Below, in pieces: positions 51,392-59,663 of a stretch of DNA of 64,000 bases (position 1 is its first letter; every line of letters begins with the position of its first letter). Location of the stretch: the NCBI RefSeq assembly GCF_052076145.1, contig NZ_CP197246.1:186001-250000 (forward strand), given 5' to 3'. The stretch is from Kitasatospora sp052076145 (GTDB taxonomy: Bacteria > Actinomycetota > Actinomycetes > Streptomycetales > Streptomycetaceae). The position numbers were made by a program, and so were the translations under genes. Below the pieces are notes generated by a model. The model saw only the letters and a list, made by a program, of their open reading frames with translations, did no database searches and was not told the origin of the DNA.

Positions 51392-52183
51392 TCACCCGTC
51401 AGCGGTCGGGCCGGGTTGGCAGTGGGGGCACCAGTAGGCCGGGCGTTCGCGGTCGTGGGTGGCCGTCCGGATGGTGGTGCCGCAGCGGGTGCACGGGCGG
51501 CGGCCTCGGCCGTAGACCCAGTGCTGGTGTCCTGGGCGGGTGTTGCCGGTGGTGACGTGGCCGGGGCGGAGCTTGTTGGCCTCCAGGAGTTGGTGGGCGC
51601 GGGCCAGCAGCCGCTCCAGGGCGGCGACTTCGCCGACCGGTGTCCACGGTGTGACACCGGCCAGGAAGCAGAGTTCGATCGCGTAGACGTTGCCGATGCC
51701 CGCCAGGTTGCACTGGTCGAGCAGCGCCTCGCCCAGTGGGCGGGCCGGGTCGGCGGCGGTGCGGCGGAGCGCCTCCGCCAGGTCCCAGTCGGGCCCGAGC
51801 AGGTCCGGCCCGAGGTGGCCGACCGCCTGGAACTCGTCGGCGGTGCGGAGGAGTTGGACGACCGGCAGGCGGTAGCCGACGGCGGTGCGGGTGGCGGTGG
51901 CCAGGATGACGCGGATCTGGTGCGCCGGGCCGCCGCGCCAGCGCTCGCCGGGCCGGTAGAGCTCCCAGCGGCCGTCCATCCGCAGGTGGGTGTGGAGTGT
52001 GAGGCCACCCTCCAGGCGGGTGAGCAGGTGCTTGCCGCGTGGGGTGGTGTCAATGATGTGACGCCCCGTCAGGTCCGCCGTCGCGTGTGCGGGGACTCGC
52101 AGGTCGGCGGCGGTGAGCAGCTGCCCGGAGAGGGCTTCGTGCAGCTGTGCGGCGGCGCGGTAGACGGTGTCACCTTCGGGCAC
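51392..52183 (-). CDS. Fpg/Nei-family DNA glycosylase (Nei2-like)
   Basis: A 263-residue base-excision-repair enzyme. The N-terminus MPEGDT gives the catalytic Pro2 and Glu3 and is typical of actinobacterial Nei2 (endonuclease VIII-like). TPRGKHLL supplies the conserved Lys. The helix-two-turn-helix region contains LDQCNLAGIGNVYAIELCFLAG, and the C-terminal zinc finger has CTRCG and CPHC. It removes oxidised pyrimidines and cuts the abasic strand. Confidence 0.88.
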   Translation of the reverse strand: MPEGDTVYRAAAQLHEALSGQLLTAADLRVPAHATADLTGRHIIDTTPRGKHLLTRLEGGLTLHTHLRMDGRWELYRPGERWRGGPAHQIRVILATATRTAVGYRLPVVQLLRTADEFQAVGHLGPDLLGPDWDLAEALRRTAADPARPLGEALLDQCNLAGIGNVYAIELCFLAGVTPWTPVGEVAALERLLARAHQLLEANKLRPGHVTTGNTRPGHQHWVYGRGRRPCTRCGTTIRTATHDRERPAYWCPHCQPGPTADG

Positions 52184-52267
52184 TCCCCCATCATGCCCCG
52201 GTCGGCGGCCTGCTTACGAACTCCTGACGGTGTGGCGGCGGACGGCCTCACGGCCGGTCGGCCGGGC

Positions 52268-52273
52268 TAGCGT
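52268..52273 (+). promoter_or_regulatory. -10 box of epimerase gene, leaderless start
   Basis: TAGCGT lies 7 bp before the ATG at 52281, with no ribosome site between, so transcription likely starts at or near the start codon. Confidence 0.5.
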
Positions 52274-52280
52274 CACGCGT

Positions 52281-53336
52281 ATGGAGATTCTGCTCACCGG
52301 CGGGGCCGGGTTCATCGGGGTGGCTGTCGCGCGGCGGTTGGCGGCAGCCGGGCACGGCGTACGGGTGCTGGACGCGTTGCTGCCCGCCGTCCACCCCTCC
52401 GGGCGCTCACCTGAACTGCCCGACGGTGTCGAGTTCCGGCACGGGGACGTCCGGGACGGCGCGGCGGTCGAACGGGCGCTGGCCGGGGTGGACGCCGTCT
52501 GCCACCAGGCCGCGATGGTCGGCCTCGGCCTCGATCTGGACGACGCGCCCGACTACGTGAGCTGCAACGACCTGGGGACTTCGGTACTGCTCTCGGCGAT
52601 GGCCCGCACCGGCGTACGACAGCTGGTGCTGGCCGGTTCGATGGTGGTCTACGGCGAGGGGAGCTACCGCTGCCCCGAACACGGCGAGGTCGCCCCCGGG
52701 CCGCGCCGGGCCGCCGATCTGGACGCGGGCCGCTTCGAGCCGCCGTGCCCGCGCTGCGGTGCGGCGCTGGCGCCCGGCCTCGTCGCCGAGGAGGCCCCCG
52801 GCGACCCCCGGAACGTGTACGCCGTCACCAAGCTCGCACAGGAGCAGCTGGCCTCCGCGTGGGCGCGGGCGAGCGGCGGGCGGGTGCTCACCCTGCGCTA
52901 CCACAACGTGTACGGGCCGGGCATGCCACGGGACACGCCGTACGCGGGGGTCGCTTCGCTGTTCCGCTCCGCGCTGGCCCGGGGCGAGGCGCCCCGGGTG
53001 TTCGAGGACGGTGGGCAGCGGCGGGACTTCGTCCACGTCGAGGACGTCGCCTCGGCCAACCTCGCCGCTCTCGACTCCGTCGGGGGCCGGCCGGCGGGCA
53101 GCTCGCGGGCGTACAACGTCGGGAGCGGGACCGTGCACACGGTGGGTGAGATGGCGGGCGAGCTGGCGGCTGCGTACGGCGGCCCGGCGCCGGTGGTGAC
53201 CGGCCAGTACCGGCTCGGCGACGTCCGGCACATCACGGCGGACTCGACGCGGCTGCGCAGTGAGCTGGGCTGGCGCCCGGAGGTCTCGTTCGCCGCCGGG
53301 ATGGCCGAGTTCGCGGCTGCACCGCTGCGGGCCTGA
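52281..53336 (+). CDS. NAD-dependent sugar epimerase/dehydratase with Cys-rich insertion
   Basis: A 351-residue extended SDR. TGGAGFIG is the NAD loop, GDVRD the second-strand motif, and YAVTK (in RNVYAVTKLAQE) the catalytic YxxxK. Between the Ser region and YxxxK (about 130-175) an insertion carries YRCPEHG and PPCPRCGAAL, which could form a zinc ribbon, uncommon in this family. LRYHNVYGPGMP and RDFVHVEDVA are the usual substrate-binding blocks. Substrate probably a UDP- or dTDP-sugar. Confidence 0.85.
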   Translation: MEILLTGGAGFIGVAVARRLAAAGHGVRVLDALLPAVHPSGRSPELPDGVEFRHGDVRDGAAVERALAGVDAVCHQAAMVGLGLDLDDAPDYVSCNDLGTSVLLSAMARTGVRQLVLAGSMVVYGEGSYRCPEHGEVAPGPRRAADLDAGRFEPPCPRCGAALAPGLVAEEAPGDPRNVYAVTKLAQEQLASAWARASGGRVLTLRYHNVYGPGMPRDTPYAGVASLFRSALARGEAPRVFEDGGQRRDFVHVEDVASANLAALDSVGGRPAGSSRAYNVGSGTVHTVGEMAGELAAAYGGPAPVVTGQYRLGDVRHITADSTRLRSELGWRPEVSFAAGMAEFAAAPLRA

Positions 53337-53363
53337 CGGCCGGGGGCGTACGCAACTGGTGAG

Positions 53364-53444
53364 CCCCGGGGGGCGCGGGGAACTGCGCGAAATCGGAGTG
53401 ACGGTCCGGTGCCTCCCGTAGCGCGCAGTTCCCCGTGCCCCTGG
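53364..53444. repeat. large intergenic hairpin element
   Basis: The left arm containing GGGGCGCGGGGAACTGCGCG pairs with the right arm containing CGCGCAGTTCCCCGTGCCCC, with few mismatches, and outer CCCC/GGGG pairs. I know such GGGGAACTGCGCG-type hairpins to be scattered between Streptomyces genes. It sits between convergent genes, where it could also terminate transcription. Confidence 0.75.
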
Positions 53445-53466
53445 GGTCAACGCCCCGGTGCATGCG

Positions 53467-54618
53467 TCAGCGGCTGGCTGCGGCGGGGAGGGCGATCTCG
53501 AAGCAGCAGCCGCCGGTGACGTTGCGGACGCTGGCCCGGCCGGCGTGGGCTTCGACGATGCCTCGGACGATGGCGAGGCCGAGGCCGGCGCCGCTGTCGC
53601 CGTGGTCCTGGCGGGCGCCGGGGGCCGGAGGCCGGGGGGTGCGGGCGGCGCCGCCGCGCCAGCCGGTCTCGAAGACGCGGTCGAGGTCGGGTTCGGGGAT
53701 GCCGCCGCAGCCGTCGGTGACGGAGAGGACCACCTCGTCCGCCTCGCGGCGGGCCGCGACGGCCACGACACCGTCCTCGGGGGTGGAGCGGATGGCGTTG
53801 ACCAGCAGATTGCCGAGCACCCGGGTGATCTCCCGGCCGTCGACCTCGACGGGCTCGGCCGCGACCTGCTCGCCTTCCAGCCGGATGCCGCGCTGGCGGG
53901 CCAGTGGGTAGGCCCCGGCGATCGCGTCGCCGACCAGGTCGTAGACCGAGACCCGGGCCAGCGAGAGGCTGAGGGCGCCCGCCTGGATGCGGGAGAGTTC
54001 GAAGAGGTCGTCGACCATGCCGGTCAGCCGGTCGACCTCGGTGCGGATGCCGAGGAGGTAGCGGGGCGGGTCGTCGGCGACGCCGTCCTCCAGGGCTTCG
54101 GCCATCGCGCGCAGGCCCGCCAGGGGGGTGCGCAGGTCGTGCGAGATCCAGGCGATCAGCTCGCGGCGGGAGCGTTCGAGGGCCTGCTCGCGGGTGCGGG
54201 ATTCGGCGAGCCGGGCACTGGTGGCGGCCAGCTCCTGGCTGAGCGCCTCGAGTTCGGAGCCGAGCGGCTGGGCGGGGGCGGCGAAGCCGGTGTCGCTGCC
54301 GACGGTGCGGGCGGCGAGCGTGAGCGCCCGGCTGCCGGCCACCACCTGGCGGCCGAGCAGGGCCGCTGTCAGGAGGGAGACCACGGCGGCCATGCAGAGC
54401 ACCGTTATCACCACGCCGAGGTCGTGCCCGGAGAGGAACATCGCCTGGGCGACGGCGACCGTCCCCGAGGTCATGGCGAGGACGGTGACGACCGCGACGC
54501 AGAAGAGCGAGAGGGCAACGGAACGGCGCCGCAGCAGGCGGATCACCGGCCAGCCGAGGAGTCCGGCACCGCCTGCGCCGAGGGCGGCGAAGAGGGCGAT
54601 GAGCAGCAGGTCCTTCAA
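53467..54618 (-). CDS. sensor histidine kinase
   Basis: A 383-residue membrane kinase with two to three N-terminal helices (about 1-25, 33-60, 67-90) and little extracytoplasmic sequence, so it probably senses within the membrane. HAMP-like linker, then HisKA with H160 in WISHDLRTPLAGL, N box NLLVNAIRSTPE, D box DGCGGI, G box SGAGLGLAIVRG. It is 6 bp downstream of the response regulator gene. Confidence 0.9.
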   Translation of the reverse strand: MKDLLLIALFAALGAGGAGLLGWPVIRLLRRRSVALSLFCVAVVTVLAMTSGTVAVAQAMFLSGHDLGVVITVLCMAAVVSLLTAALLGRQVVAGSRALTLAARTVGSDTGFAAPAQPLGSELEALSQELAATSARLAESRTREQALERSRRELIAWISHDLRTPLAGLRAMAEALEDGVADDPPRYLLGIRTEVDRLTGMVDDLFELSRIQAGALSLSLARVSVYDLVGDAIAGAYPLARQRGIRLEGEQVAAEPVEVDGREITRVLGNLLVNAIRSTPEDGVVAVAARREADEVVLSVTDGCGGIPEPDLDRVFETGWRGGAARTPRPPAPGARQDHGDSGAGLGLAIVRGIVEAHAGRASVRNVTGGCCFEIALPAAASR

Positions 54619-54624
54619 GGCGGT

Positions 54625-55383
54625 TCAGCCCTTCGGCGGGTTGGTGGACACGGGAGCGGCGGGGTCGAAACGGTAGCCGACGCCCCAGACGGTGCTGATC
54701 AGGGCCGGCGCGGCGGGGTCGTCCTCGATCTTCTCGCGCAGCCGGCGGACGTGGACGGTGACGGTGGAAAGATCGCCGAAGTCCCAGCCCCAGACGCGCT
54801 GCATCAGCTCCTCCCGGCCGAAGGCCGTGCCGGGGTGCCGGAGCAGGAAGGCGAGGAGGTCGAACTCGCGGAGGGTGAGGGCGAGTTCGCGGCCGTTGCG
54901 GCTGGCTCGGCGGGCCTGCGGGTCGAGCGTGAGATCACCGGCCGTGAGCAGCCCCGGCGCCGGGGGCGGGGTGGCGGCGCGAGCGCGGCGCAGCACCGAC
55001 TGGACCCGAAGGACGAGCTCGCGCGGGCTGAAGGGCTTGGTGACGTAGTCGTCCGCGCCGAGCTCCAGGCCGAGGATGCGGTCGGCCTCGTCGCCCTTGG
55101 CGGTGAGCATCACCACCGGCAGGGTGGCGCCGTGCTCGGTGGCCCGGAGGCGGCGGCAGACCTCGAGCCCGTCGATCTCGGGCAGCATGAGGTCGAGTAC
55201 CAGCAGGTCAGGCCGGAAGCTCTCGGCTCGGGCCAGCGCCTGGCGGCCGTCGGCGGCGCGGTCGACCTGGTAGCCGGCTCTGGTCAGGTACCCGGCGACC
55301 ACTTCGGCCACGGTCGGGTCGTCGTCGACCACCAGGATCCGGCCGACGGGGCCGGGCGCGCTGACGGCGGGATTCTCTGTCAC
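54625..55383 (-). CDS. OmpR-family response regulator
   Basis: A 252-residue regulator. Receiver domain with VDDD acidic pocket, phosphoacceptor D64 in LDLMLPE, and Lys in YVTKPF; C-terminal winged helix with LREFDLLAFLLRHPG and TVTVHVRRLREKIE. The GTG at 55383 follows GGAGGT with almost no spacer, so the start may be slightly off. Two copies of a 19-bp tandem box lie 50-120 bp upstream, probably its own binding sites. Confidence 0.9.
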   Translation of the reverse strand: MTENPAVSAPGPVGRILVVDDDPTVAEVVAGYLTRAGYQVDRAADGRQALARAESFRPDLLVLDLMLPEIDGLEVCRRLRATEHGATLPVVMLTAKGDEADRILGLELGADDYVTKPFSPRELVLRVQSVLRRARAATPPPAPGLLTAGDLTLDPQARRASRNGRELALTLREFDLLAFLLRHPGTAFGREELMQRVWGWDFGDLSTVTVHVRRLREKIEDDPAAPALISTVWGVGYRFDPAAPVSTNPPKG

Positions 55384-55432
55384 ACCTCCGAGGATAGGAA
55401 GTCCGCGGGGTCGCGCGGACACCGCATGGGGT

Positions 55433-55451
55433 GCCGTACGACTTCCGTAAG
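55433..55451 (+). promoter_or_regulatory. 19-bp RR box, copy 1
   Basis: GCCGTACGACTTCCGTAAG. CCGTA occurs twice with an 11-bp offset, as expected for tandem OmpR/PhoB-type half-sites on one face of the helix. Located 50 bp upstream of the response regulator start. Confidence 0.7.
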
Positions 55452-55483
55452 GTCCCGGGGCCCCGGGGACGGGCCGGTCCGGC

Positions 55484-55502
55484 GCCGTACGACTTCCGTA
55501 AG
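55484..55502 (+). promoter_or_regulatory. 19-bp RR box, copy 2
   Basis: Identical to copy 1 and 51 bp from it. It ends 35 bp before a TAGCGT -10 box (55537-55542) of the glycosyltransferase gene, the position of an activator site next to a weak -35. Confidence 0.72.
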
Positions 55503-55549
55503 GCTGCTGTGCGGTCGCGCCGGGTGACTGCGTGGGTAGCGTGAAAAAC

Positions 55550-56875
55550 GTGATCTCTCCCCTTCCTGGTTCTGTCGATGTGGTGCTGCCCTGCCTGGAC
55601 GAGGCAGCGGCGTTGCCGTGGGTGCTCGGGCGGATGCCCGCCGGGTGGCGTGCGGTGGTGGTGGACAACGGCTCGCGGGACGGCTCGGCCGAGCTGGCCC
55701 GGGAGCTCGGGGCGACGGTGGTGATCGAGCCCCGGCGCGGGTTCGGCGCGGCCTGCCACGCGGGGCTGCTGGCGGCCACGGCCGAGCTGGTGTGCTTCAT
55801 GGACTGCGACGGTTCGCTCGACCCGGCGCAGCTGACCCGGGTGGCCGCGCCGGTGCTGGACGGCACGGCGGAGCTGGTGCTCGGCCGGCGGCGGCCGGTC
55901 TCGCTGGGGGCCTGGCCGCTGCACGCGCGGCTCGCCAACGCGGAGCTGGCCCGGCGGCTGCGAGCCCGGACGGGTGCACCGCTGCACGATCTCGGGCCGA
56001 TGCGGGCGGCCCGGCGCGAGCGGCTGCTCGCGCTCGGGCTGGGCGACCGGCGCTCCGGCTACCCGCTGGAGATGGTGCTCGCGGCCTCGGCGGCCGGGAT
56101 GCGGATCGTGGAGCGCCCGGTCGACTACCTGCCGCGCTCGGGCCGGTCGAAGGTGACGGGCACGCTGCGCGGCACCCGGCAGGCGGTGCGCGACATGCGG
56201 GCCGTGCTCGCGGCGCCGCCGCCGACCCTGCTGGTGATCGCCAAGGCGCCCGTCCCCGGCCGGGTGAAGACGCGGCTCACCCCGCCGTACTCACCCGAGC
56301 AGGCCGCCGCGCTGGCCGAGGCGGCGCTCGCCGACACCCTCCGGACGCTCTCGGCCGTGCCGGCCGGGCGGCGGTTGCTGGTGCTGGACGGTGAGCCGGG
56401 CGGCTGGCTGCCGCCCGGCTGGGAGGTGGTGCCGCAGTGCGGCGGCGGTCTGGACGAGCGGCTCGCGGCGGCGTTCGCGCACGCCGCCCCGGACGCTCCG
56501 GCGCTGCTGGTCGGGATGGACACCCCGCAGCTGACCGGCCCGATGCTGGCCGAGCCGCTCTCCTCCGTGCGGCGCAAGGGAGTTGACGCCTGGTACGGCG
56601 CCGCGGCGGACGGCGGCTTCTGGGCGCTCGGCCTGGCCCGGCCGAGCGCCGCGCTGGCACGGCGACTACTGGTGGGCGTGCCGATGTCCACCCCGGGGAC
56701 GGGCGCGGCCCTGCTCGACCGGCTGACGGACGAGGGATTGACGGTGAGTCATCTCCCGGCACTCACCGATGTGGACACCGCACGTGAGGTGCAGCAGGTC
56801 GCCGCACTCGCGCCGGGCGGGCGCTTCGCCGCGCAGGTGCGCAGCCTCCGGCTCTCGCCGGAGGTGGCGGGGTGA
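55550..56875 (+). CDS. glycosyltransferase family 2 - DUF2064 fusion protein
   Basis: A 441-residue protein with two enzymes in one chain. Residues about 1-220 are a GT2 domain (VVLPCLDEAAALPWVL, VVDNGSRDGS, CFMDCDGSLD, with the DxD-type motif) like dolichol-phosphate-mannose synthases. Residues about 225-435 are a DUF2064/TIGR04282 nucleotidyltransferase-like domain (VIAKAPVPGRVKTRLTPP, LLVGMDTPQLT). The pair suggests synthesis of a nucleotide or lipid-linked sugar. GTG 55550 is chosen because TAGCGT ends 7 bp upstream and no ribosome site is seen (leaderless); GTG 55532 and 55541 are in frame. Confidence 0.85.
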   Translation: MISPLPGSVDVVLPCLDEAAALPWVLGRMPAGWRAVVVDNGSRDGSAELARELGATVVIEPRRGFGAACHAGLLAATAELVCFMDCDGSLDPAQLTRVAAPVLDGTAELVLGRRRPVSLGAWPLHARLANAELARRLRARTGAPLHDLGPMRAARRERLLALGLGDRRSGYPLEMVLAASAAGMRIVERPVDYLPRSGRSKVTGTLRGTRQAVRDMRAVLAAPPPTLLVIAKAPVPGRVKTRLTPPYSPEQAAALAEAALADTLRTLSAVPAGRRLLVLDGEPGGWLPPGWEVVPQCGGGLDERLAAAFAHAAPDAPALLVGMDTPQLTGPMLAEPLSSVRRKGVDAWYGAAADGGFWALGLARPSAALARRLLVGVPMSTPGTGAALLDRLTDEGLTVSHLPALTDVDTAREVQQVAALAPGGRFAAQVRSLRLSPEVAG

Positions 56876-57543
56876 GCCTCACCACGGCCTGGGTGGACGA
56901 CCCCTTCGCGGAGGCGATGCAGAGCGGGCGCGGCCCGCTCTGGCTGCGCCGGTCGGACGGCGGACGGCTGCGGCTGGAGGTCGAGCGCTGGTGCGAGCCC
57001 GCCGCCGGGGCGGACCACAGCCTGCTGCTGCGCTGCCTTCAGCTCGGCTCGCCGGTGCTCGATCTCGGCTGCGGGCCGGGGCGGTTGGTGGCGGAGCTGC
57101 TCGCGCTCGGTATCCCGGCGCTGGGGGTGGACGTGACCGGCGCCGCCGTCGCCCGCACACTCGGGCTCGGCGGCCCGGCGCTCTGCCGGTCGGTCTTCGA
57201 CCGGCTGCCCGCCGAGGGTCGCTGGGGCGCCGCGCTGCTCGCCGACGGCAATCTCGGCATCGGCGGGGACCCGGACGCACTGCTCCGGCGCTCCGCCGAA
57301 CTCCTGGCCCCCGGCGGGGTGTTGCTCGCCGAGGTCGATCCGGAGGAGGTCGACGAGCGGTGCACCGTACGGGTCGAGGGCGCGGGCGGCCGGTGCGGTC
57401 CGCCGTTCGCCTGGGCCCGGCTGGGCGCGGAGGCCGCCGCCCACCGGGCAGCCCGCGCCGGGCTGACGGAGGTGGAGCGCTGGGTCTCGCACGGTCGGCG
57501 GTTCCTGGCCCTGCGCAAGGGCACCGCCTTGGAGCTTCCGTAA
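56872..57543 (+). CDS. SAM-dependent methyltransferase
   Basis: A 223-residue class I methyltransferase with VLDLGCGPGRLVAELL as motif I and LLAPGGVLLAEVD later. The GTG overlaps the stop of the fusion glycosyltransferase by 4 bp, so both act in the same pathway. Substrate unknown, perhaps the sugar product. Confidence 0.85.
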   Translation: MSLTTAWVDDPFAEAMQSGRGPLWLRRSDGGRLRLEVERWCEPAAGADHSLLLRCLQLGSPVLDLGCGPGRLVAELLALGIPALGVDVTGAAVARTLGLGGPALCRSVFDRLPAEGRWGAALLADGNLGIGGDPDALLRRSAELLAPGGVLLAEVDPEEVDERCTVRVEGAGGRCGPPFAWARLGAEAAAHRAARAGLTEVERWVSHGRRFLALRKGTALELP

Positions 57544-57560
57544 CGGTCGGAGAGCTGATC

Positions 57561-57591
57561 CCGCCCCGGCCGCGTCTGCGGTCCGGGGCGG
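57561..57591. terminator. hairpin terminator
   Basis: CCGCCCCGG / CCGGGGCGG, a 9-bp stem 17 bp after the methyltransferase stop. Confidence 0.65.
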
Positions 57592-57616
57592 ATTCGCGGG
57601 CGCGGCCGGGGCGGGA

Positions 57617-57664
57617 GTCGGCTCAGGCGTCGGCTCGGGGGTCAGCTCAGGAGTCGGGTCAGGA
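57617..57664. repeat. 12-bp tandem repeat, four units
   Basis: Four units of GTCGGCTCAGGN form (GTCGGCTCAGGC, GTCGGCTCGGGG, GTCAGCTCAGGA, GTCGGGTCAGGA). The last overlaps the stop codon of the small secreted protein gene on the minus strand. Confidence 0.8.
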
Positions 57665-58003
57665 GAAGACCACCGAGCGGACCTTCAGCCGGTCGCTCGC
57701 GGAGCCGCCCGGACGCAGGGTGAAGTAGACGTCACCCACGCAGTCGGCGGCGAGGAAGACCGTCGCCGTGGAGCGGGTGCCGTTCTTGGGCGCGTAGGCC
57801 GGGGCAAGGTCGTCGGACTCCGCGCCGGGCAGGTCGATGCACTCACCGCTCGGCGGATAGAAGAGCATGCCGGGCTGCTCGTAACCGTCGGAGTCGAGGT
57901 AGCTGTACCGGAACTCGCCGCTGGCGGCCATCGCCGATGCGGGCAGGGACACGGCGAGCGCGAGAGCGGCGGAAGCAGCGAGAACGGCGTTGCGGAGGCG
58001 CAT
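57659..58003 (-). CDS. small secreted protein
   Basis: A 114-residue exported protein with a signal peptide ending at ASAMAAS. The mature part, starting GEFRYSYLDSDGYEQPG, has two Cys (GECIDLP, AADCVGD) that may pair. Family not recognised; similar small beta-rich proteins are common in Streptomyces. A perfect 16-bp palindrome lies 74 bp upstream, overlapping the -35 region. Confidence 0.72.
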   Translation of the reverse strand: MRLRNAVLAASAALALAVSLPASAMAASGEFRYSYLDSDGYEQPGMLFYPPSGECIDLPGAESDDLAPAYAPKNGTRSTATVFLAADCVGDVYFTLRPGGSASDRLKVRSVVFS

Positions 58004-58076
58004 GAGCGGGGGTACCTCTCCGAAAAAACTGGTGGAACGAGTCGGGTCGTGGACCAGCGTAGAGAGGGCCGAGTCC

Positions 58077-58092
58077 GGCGAAACGTTTCGCC
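58077..58092. promoter_or_regulatory. LacI-type palindromic operator candidate
   Basis: GGCGAAACGTTTCGCC is a perfect 16-bp palindrome whose core GAAACGTTTC is typical of LacI/GalR-family operators. On the minus strand GTTTCG within it is 17 bp from TACGCT, so it overlaps the promoter of the small secreted protein gene. No LacI gene is in the window. Confidence 0.55.
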
Positions 58093-58243
58093 CAAGTGCT
58101 CTCGCGTGGCGCCAAGTTGACACCCGACTGGCACGGCGTTGTCGCAGCTCAGAGCCGGTCCGTACCCGCCCGTACAGCCCAGTGGCCGCACGCCGGGCGC
58201 CACTCGTTCGAGGGATCACCAGCATCATCCCGTTCCCCGGCGG

Positions 58244-59566
58244 TCAGAAATGCCTCCGCCGAAGGTGCCGCCAGGCCGTGCCGCCGAGCACCACGGCGAG
58301 CGCGGCGCCGTACGCGGCCTGCTGCGCCGGCTCGCCGCCCGCCAAGTACAGAACCTGCCCAGCGGCGGGGACGGCCAGCCACTCCCACCGGCCGTCGAGG
58401 GCGGCCAGGGCGACCACCAGCAGCCCGTACCAGGGGTAGGCCGGAGCGACCAGCAGCAGGGCCGTCCCGGTCACCAGCAGGGCGCCGCCCCACGGCCGCC
58501 GGGGGTCGCCCCGGCGCAACACGTACAGCACGACGCCGAGCAGCAGGGCCGCCGCCGCGTAGGGGGCGAGGCTGTCCGGCAGGGCGAGCCGCAGCAGGCC
58601 GAAGCGTTCGATGTGCCCCTGGTCGTACCCCTCCTCCCGGAGGTAGCCGGGCAGGTAGCCGAGCACGCCCGCGCCGGAGGCGAGCACGTACGGGAGGTAG
58701 GCGAGCGCGAAGGCGCCGAGGGCGGCGGCGGGGAGCAGCAGGTCGCGCCGGGTCGGGCGGCGGGCCAGCAGGCCGGAGAGCGCTCCGGGCAGGGCGAGCC
58801 CGGGGAGCAGCTTGGTGGCCACCGCCGCGCCGAGCAGCGCCCCGCCCGCGAGGCTGCGCCGAGCGGCGACGCAGCCGAGCGAGGCGACCATCAGCAGCGC
58901 GCCGAGCGTGTCGACGTGGGCGTCGTTGACCGACCAGACCGTCACCCCTGGGCACCAACCCCACAGTGCGGCCTGCCAGTTGCGCCGCCGCACCAGCAGC
59001 AGCGCACCCGTCGTCGCGACGGCGAGCAGCGCGCCACCCGCCTGCACCCCGCGCACTCCGCCGCCGAACGGGTGCAGCGCGAGGAACCAGGCCTCGGCGA
59101 CCGGCGGGTAGATGGTGTGCACGGCGGGCCGGTTGATGTGGGTGCAGTCGCCCGCCGCCGTGCGGCGCTCGTCCCAGCCGGTGCAGGGCCCGGCGGGGAA
59201 CAGCCCGGGGTCGCGCAGCCGGGCGAGCGCCGGGTCGTCGGGGGCGTGGGCGTACGGGGAGATCCCGGCAGCCTGCACCCTGCCGTCCCACACGTAGCGG
59301 TAGGCGTCGTCGCTGGTGCGCGGCGGGGCGAGCAGCCCGACGGCGGCGACGGCGGCGCTGCCGGCCAGCACCAGCGCCGTGACCTGCCGGGCGGGCACCC
59401 GGCGCAGCAGGGCGATCGCGAGCGCGAAGAGCGCGGCGTCGGCGAGGTACCAGCCGTACAGCCGCCCGGGGTCGGCGAGGGTGCCGCCGGTGGTGACGGT
59501 CAGGGCGAGGGAGGTGACGAGGGCCGCGAGGGCGGCGGCGCAGGGCAGCACGGTACGGGTGAGCAC
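58244..59566 (-). CDS. GT87-like polyprenyl-phosphate mannosyltransferase
   Basis: A 440-residue integral membrane protein with about eleven helices of the GT-C type. SDDAYRYVWDGRVQAAGISPYAHAP in the first loop carries the catalytic-type acidic residues of GT87 (PimE-like) enzymes, and HTIYPPVAE follows. It would transfer mannose from a polyprenyl donor to a surface glycan. The GTG follows AGGGTGA. Two RR boxes lie 49-116 bp upstream. Confidence 0.82.
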   Translation of the reverse strand: MLTRTVLPCAAALAALVTSLALTVTTGGTLADPGRLYGWYLADAALFALAIALLRRVPARQVTALVLAGSAAVAAVGLLAPPRTSDDAYRYVWDGRVQAAGISPYAHAPDDPALARLRDPGLFPAGPCTGWDERRTAAGDCTHINRPAVHTIYPPVAEAWFLALHPFGGGVRGVQAGGALLAVATTGALLLVRRRNWQAALWGWCPGVTVWSVNDAHVDTLGALLMVASLGCVAARRSLAGGALLGAAVATKLLPGLALPGALSGLLARRPTRRDLLLPAAALGAFALAYLPYVLASGAGVLGYLPGYLREEGYDQGHIERFGLLRLALPDSLAPYAAAALLLGVVLYVLRRGDPRRPWGGALLVTGTALLLVAPAYPWYGLLVVALAALDGRWEWLAVPAAGQVLYLAGGEPAQQAAYGAALAVVLGGTAWRHLRRRHF

Positions 59567-59614
59567 GGGTTCACCCTGCCACCGGGTGGACCGGCCGAGG
59601 GCGATCTGCGGGCT

Positions 59615-59633
59615 GCCGTTCGGATTCCGTAAG
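59615..59633 (+). promoter_or_regulatory. 19-bp RR box, copy 4 (variant)
   Basis: GCCGTTCGGATTCCGTAAG matches the consensus at 16 of 19 positions and keeps the 11-bp offset (CCGTT/CCGTA). Located 49 bp upstream of the GT87 start. Confidence 0.6.
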
Positions 59634-59663
59634 GGCTCGTCATGCGCGGTGCGGCAAGTGGGC

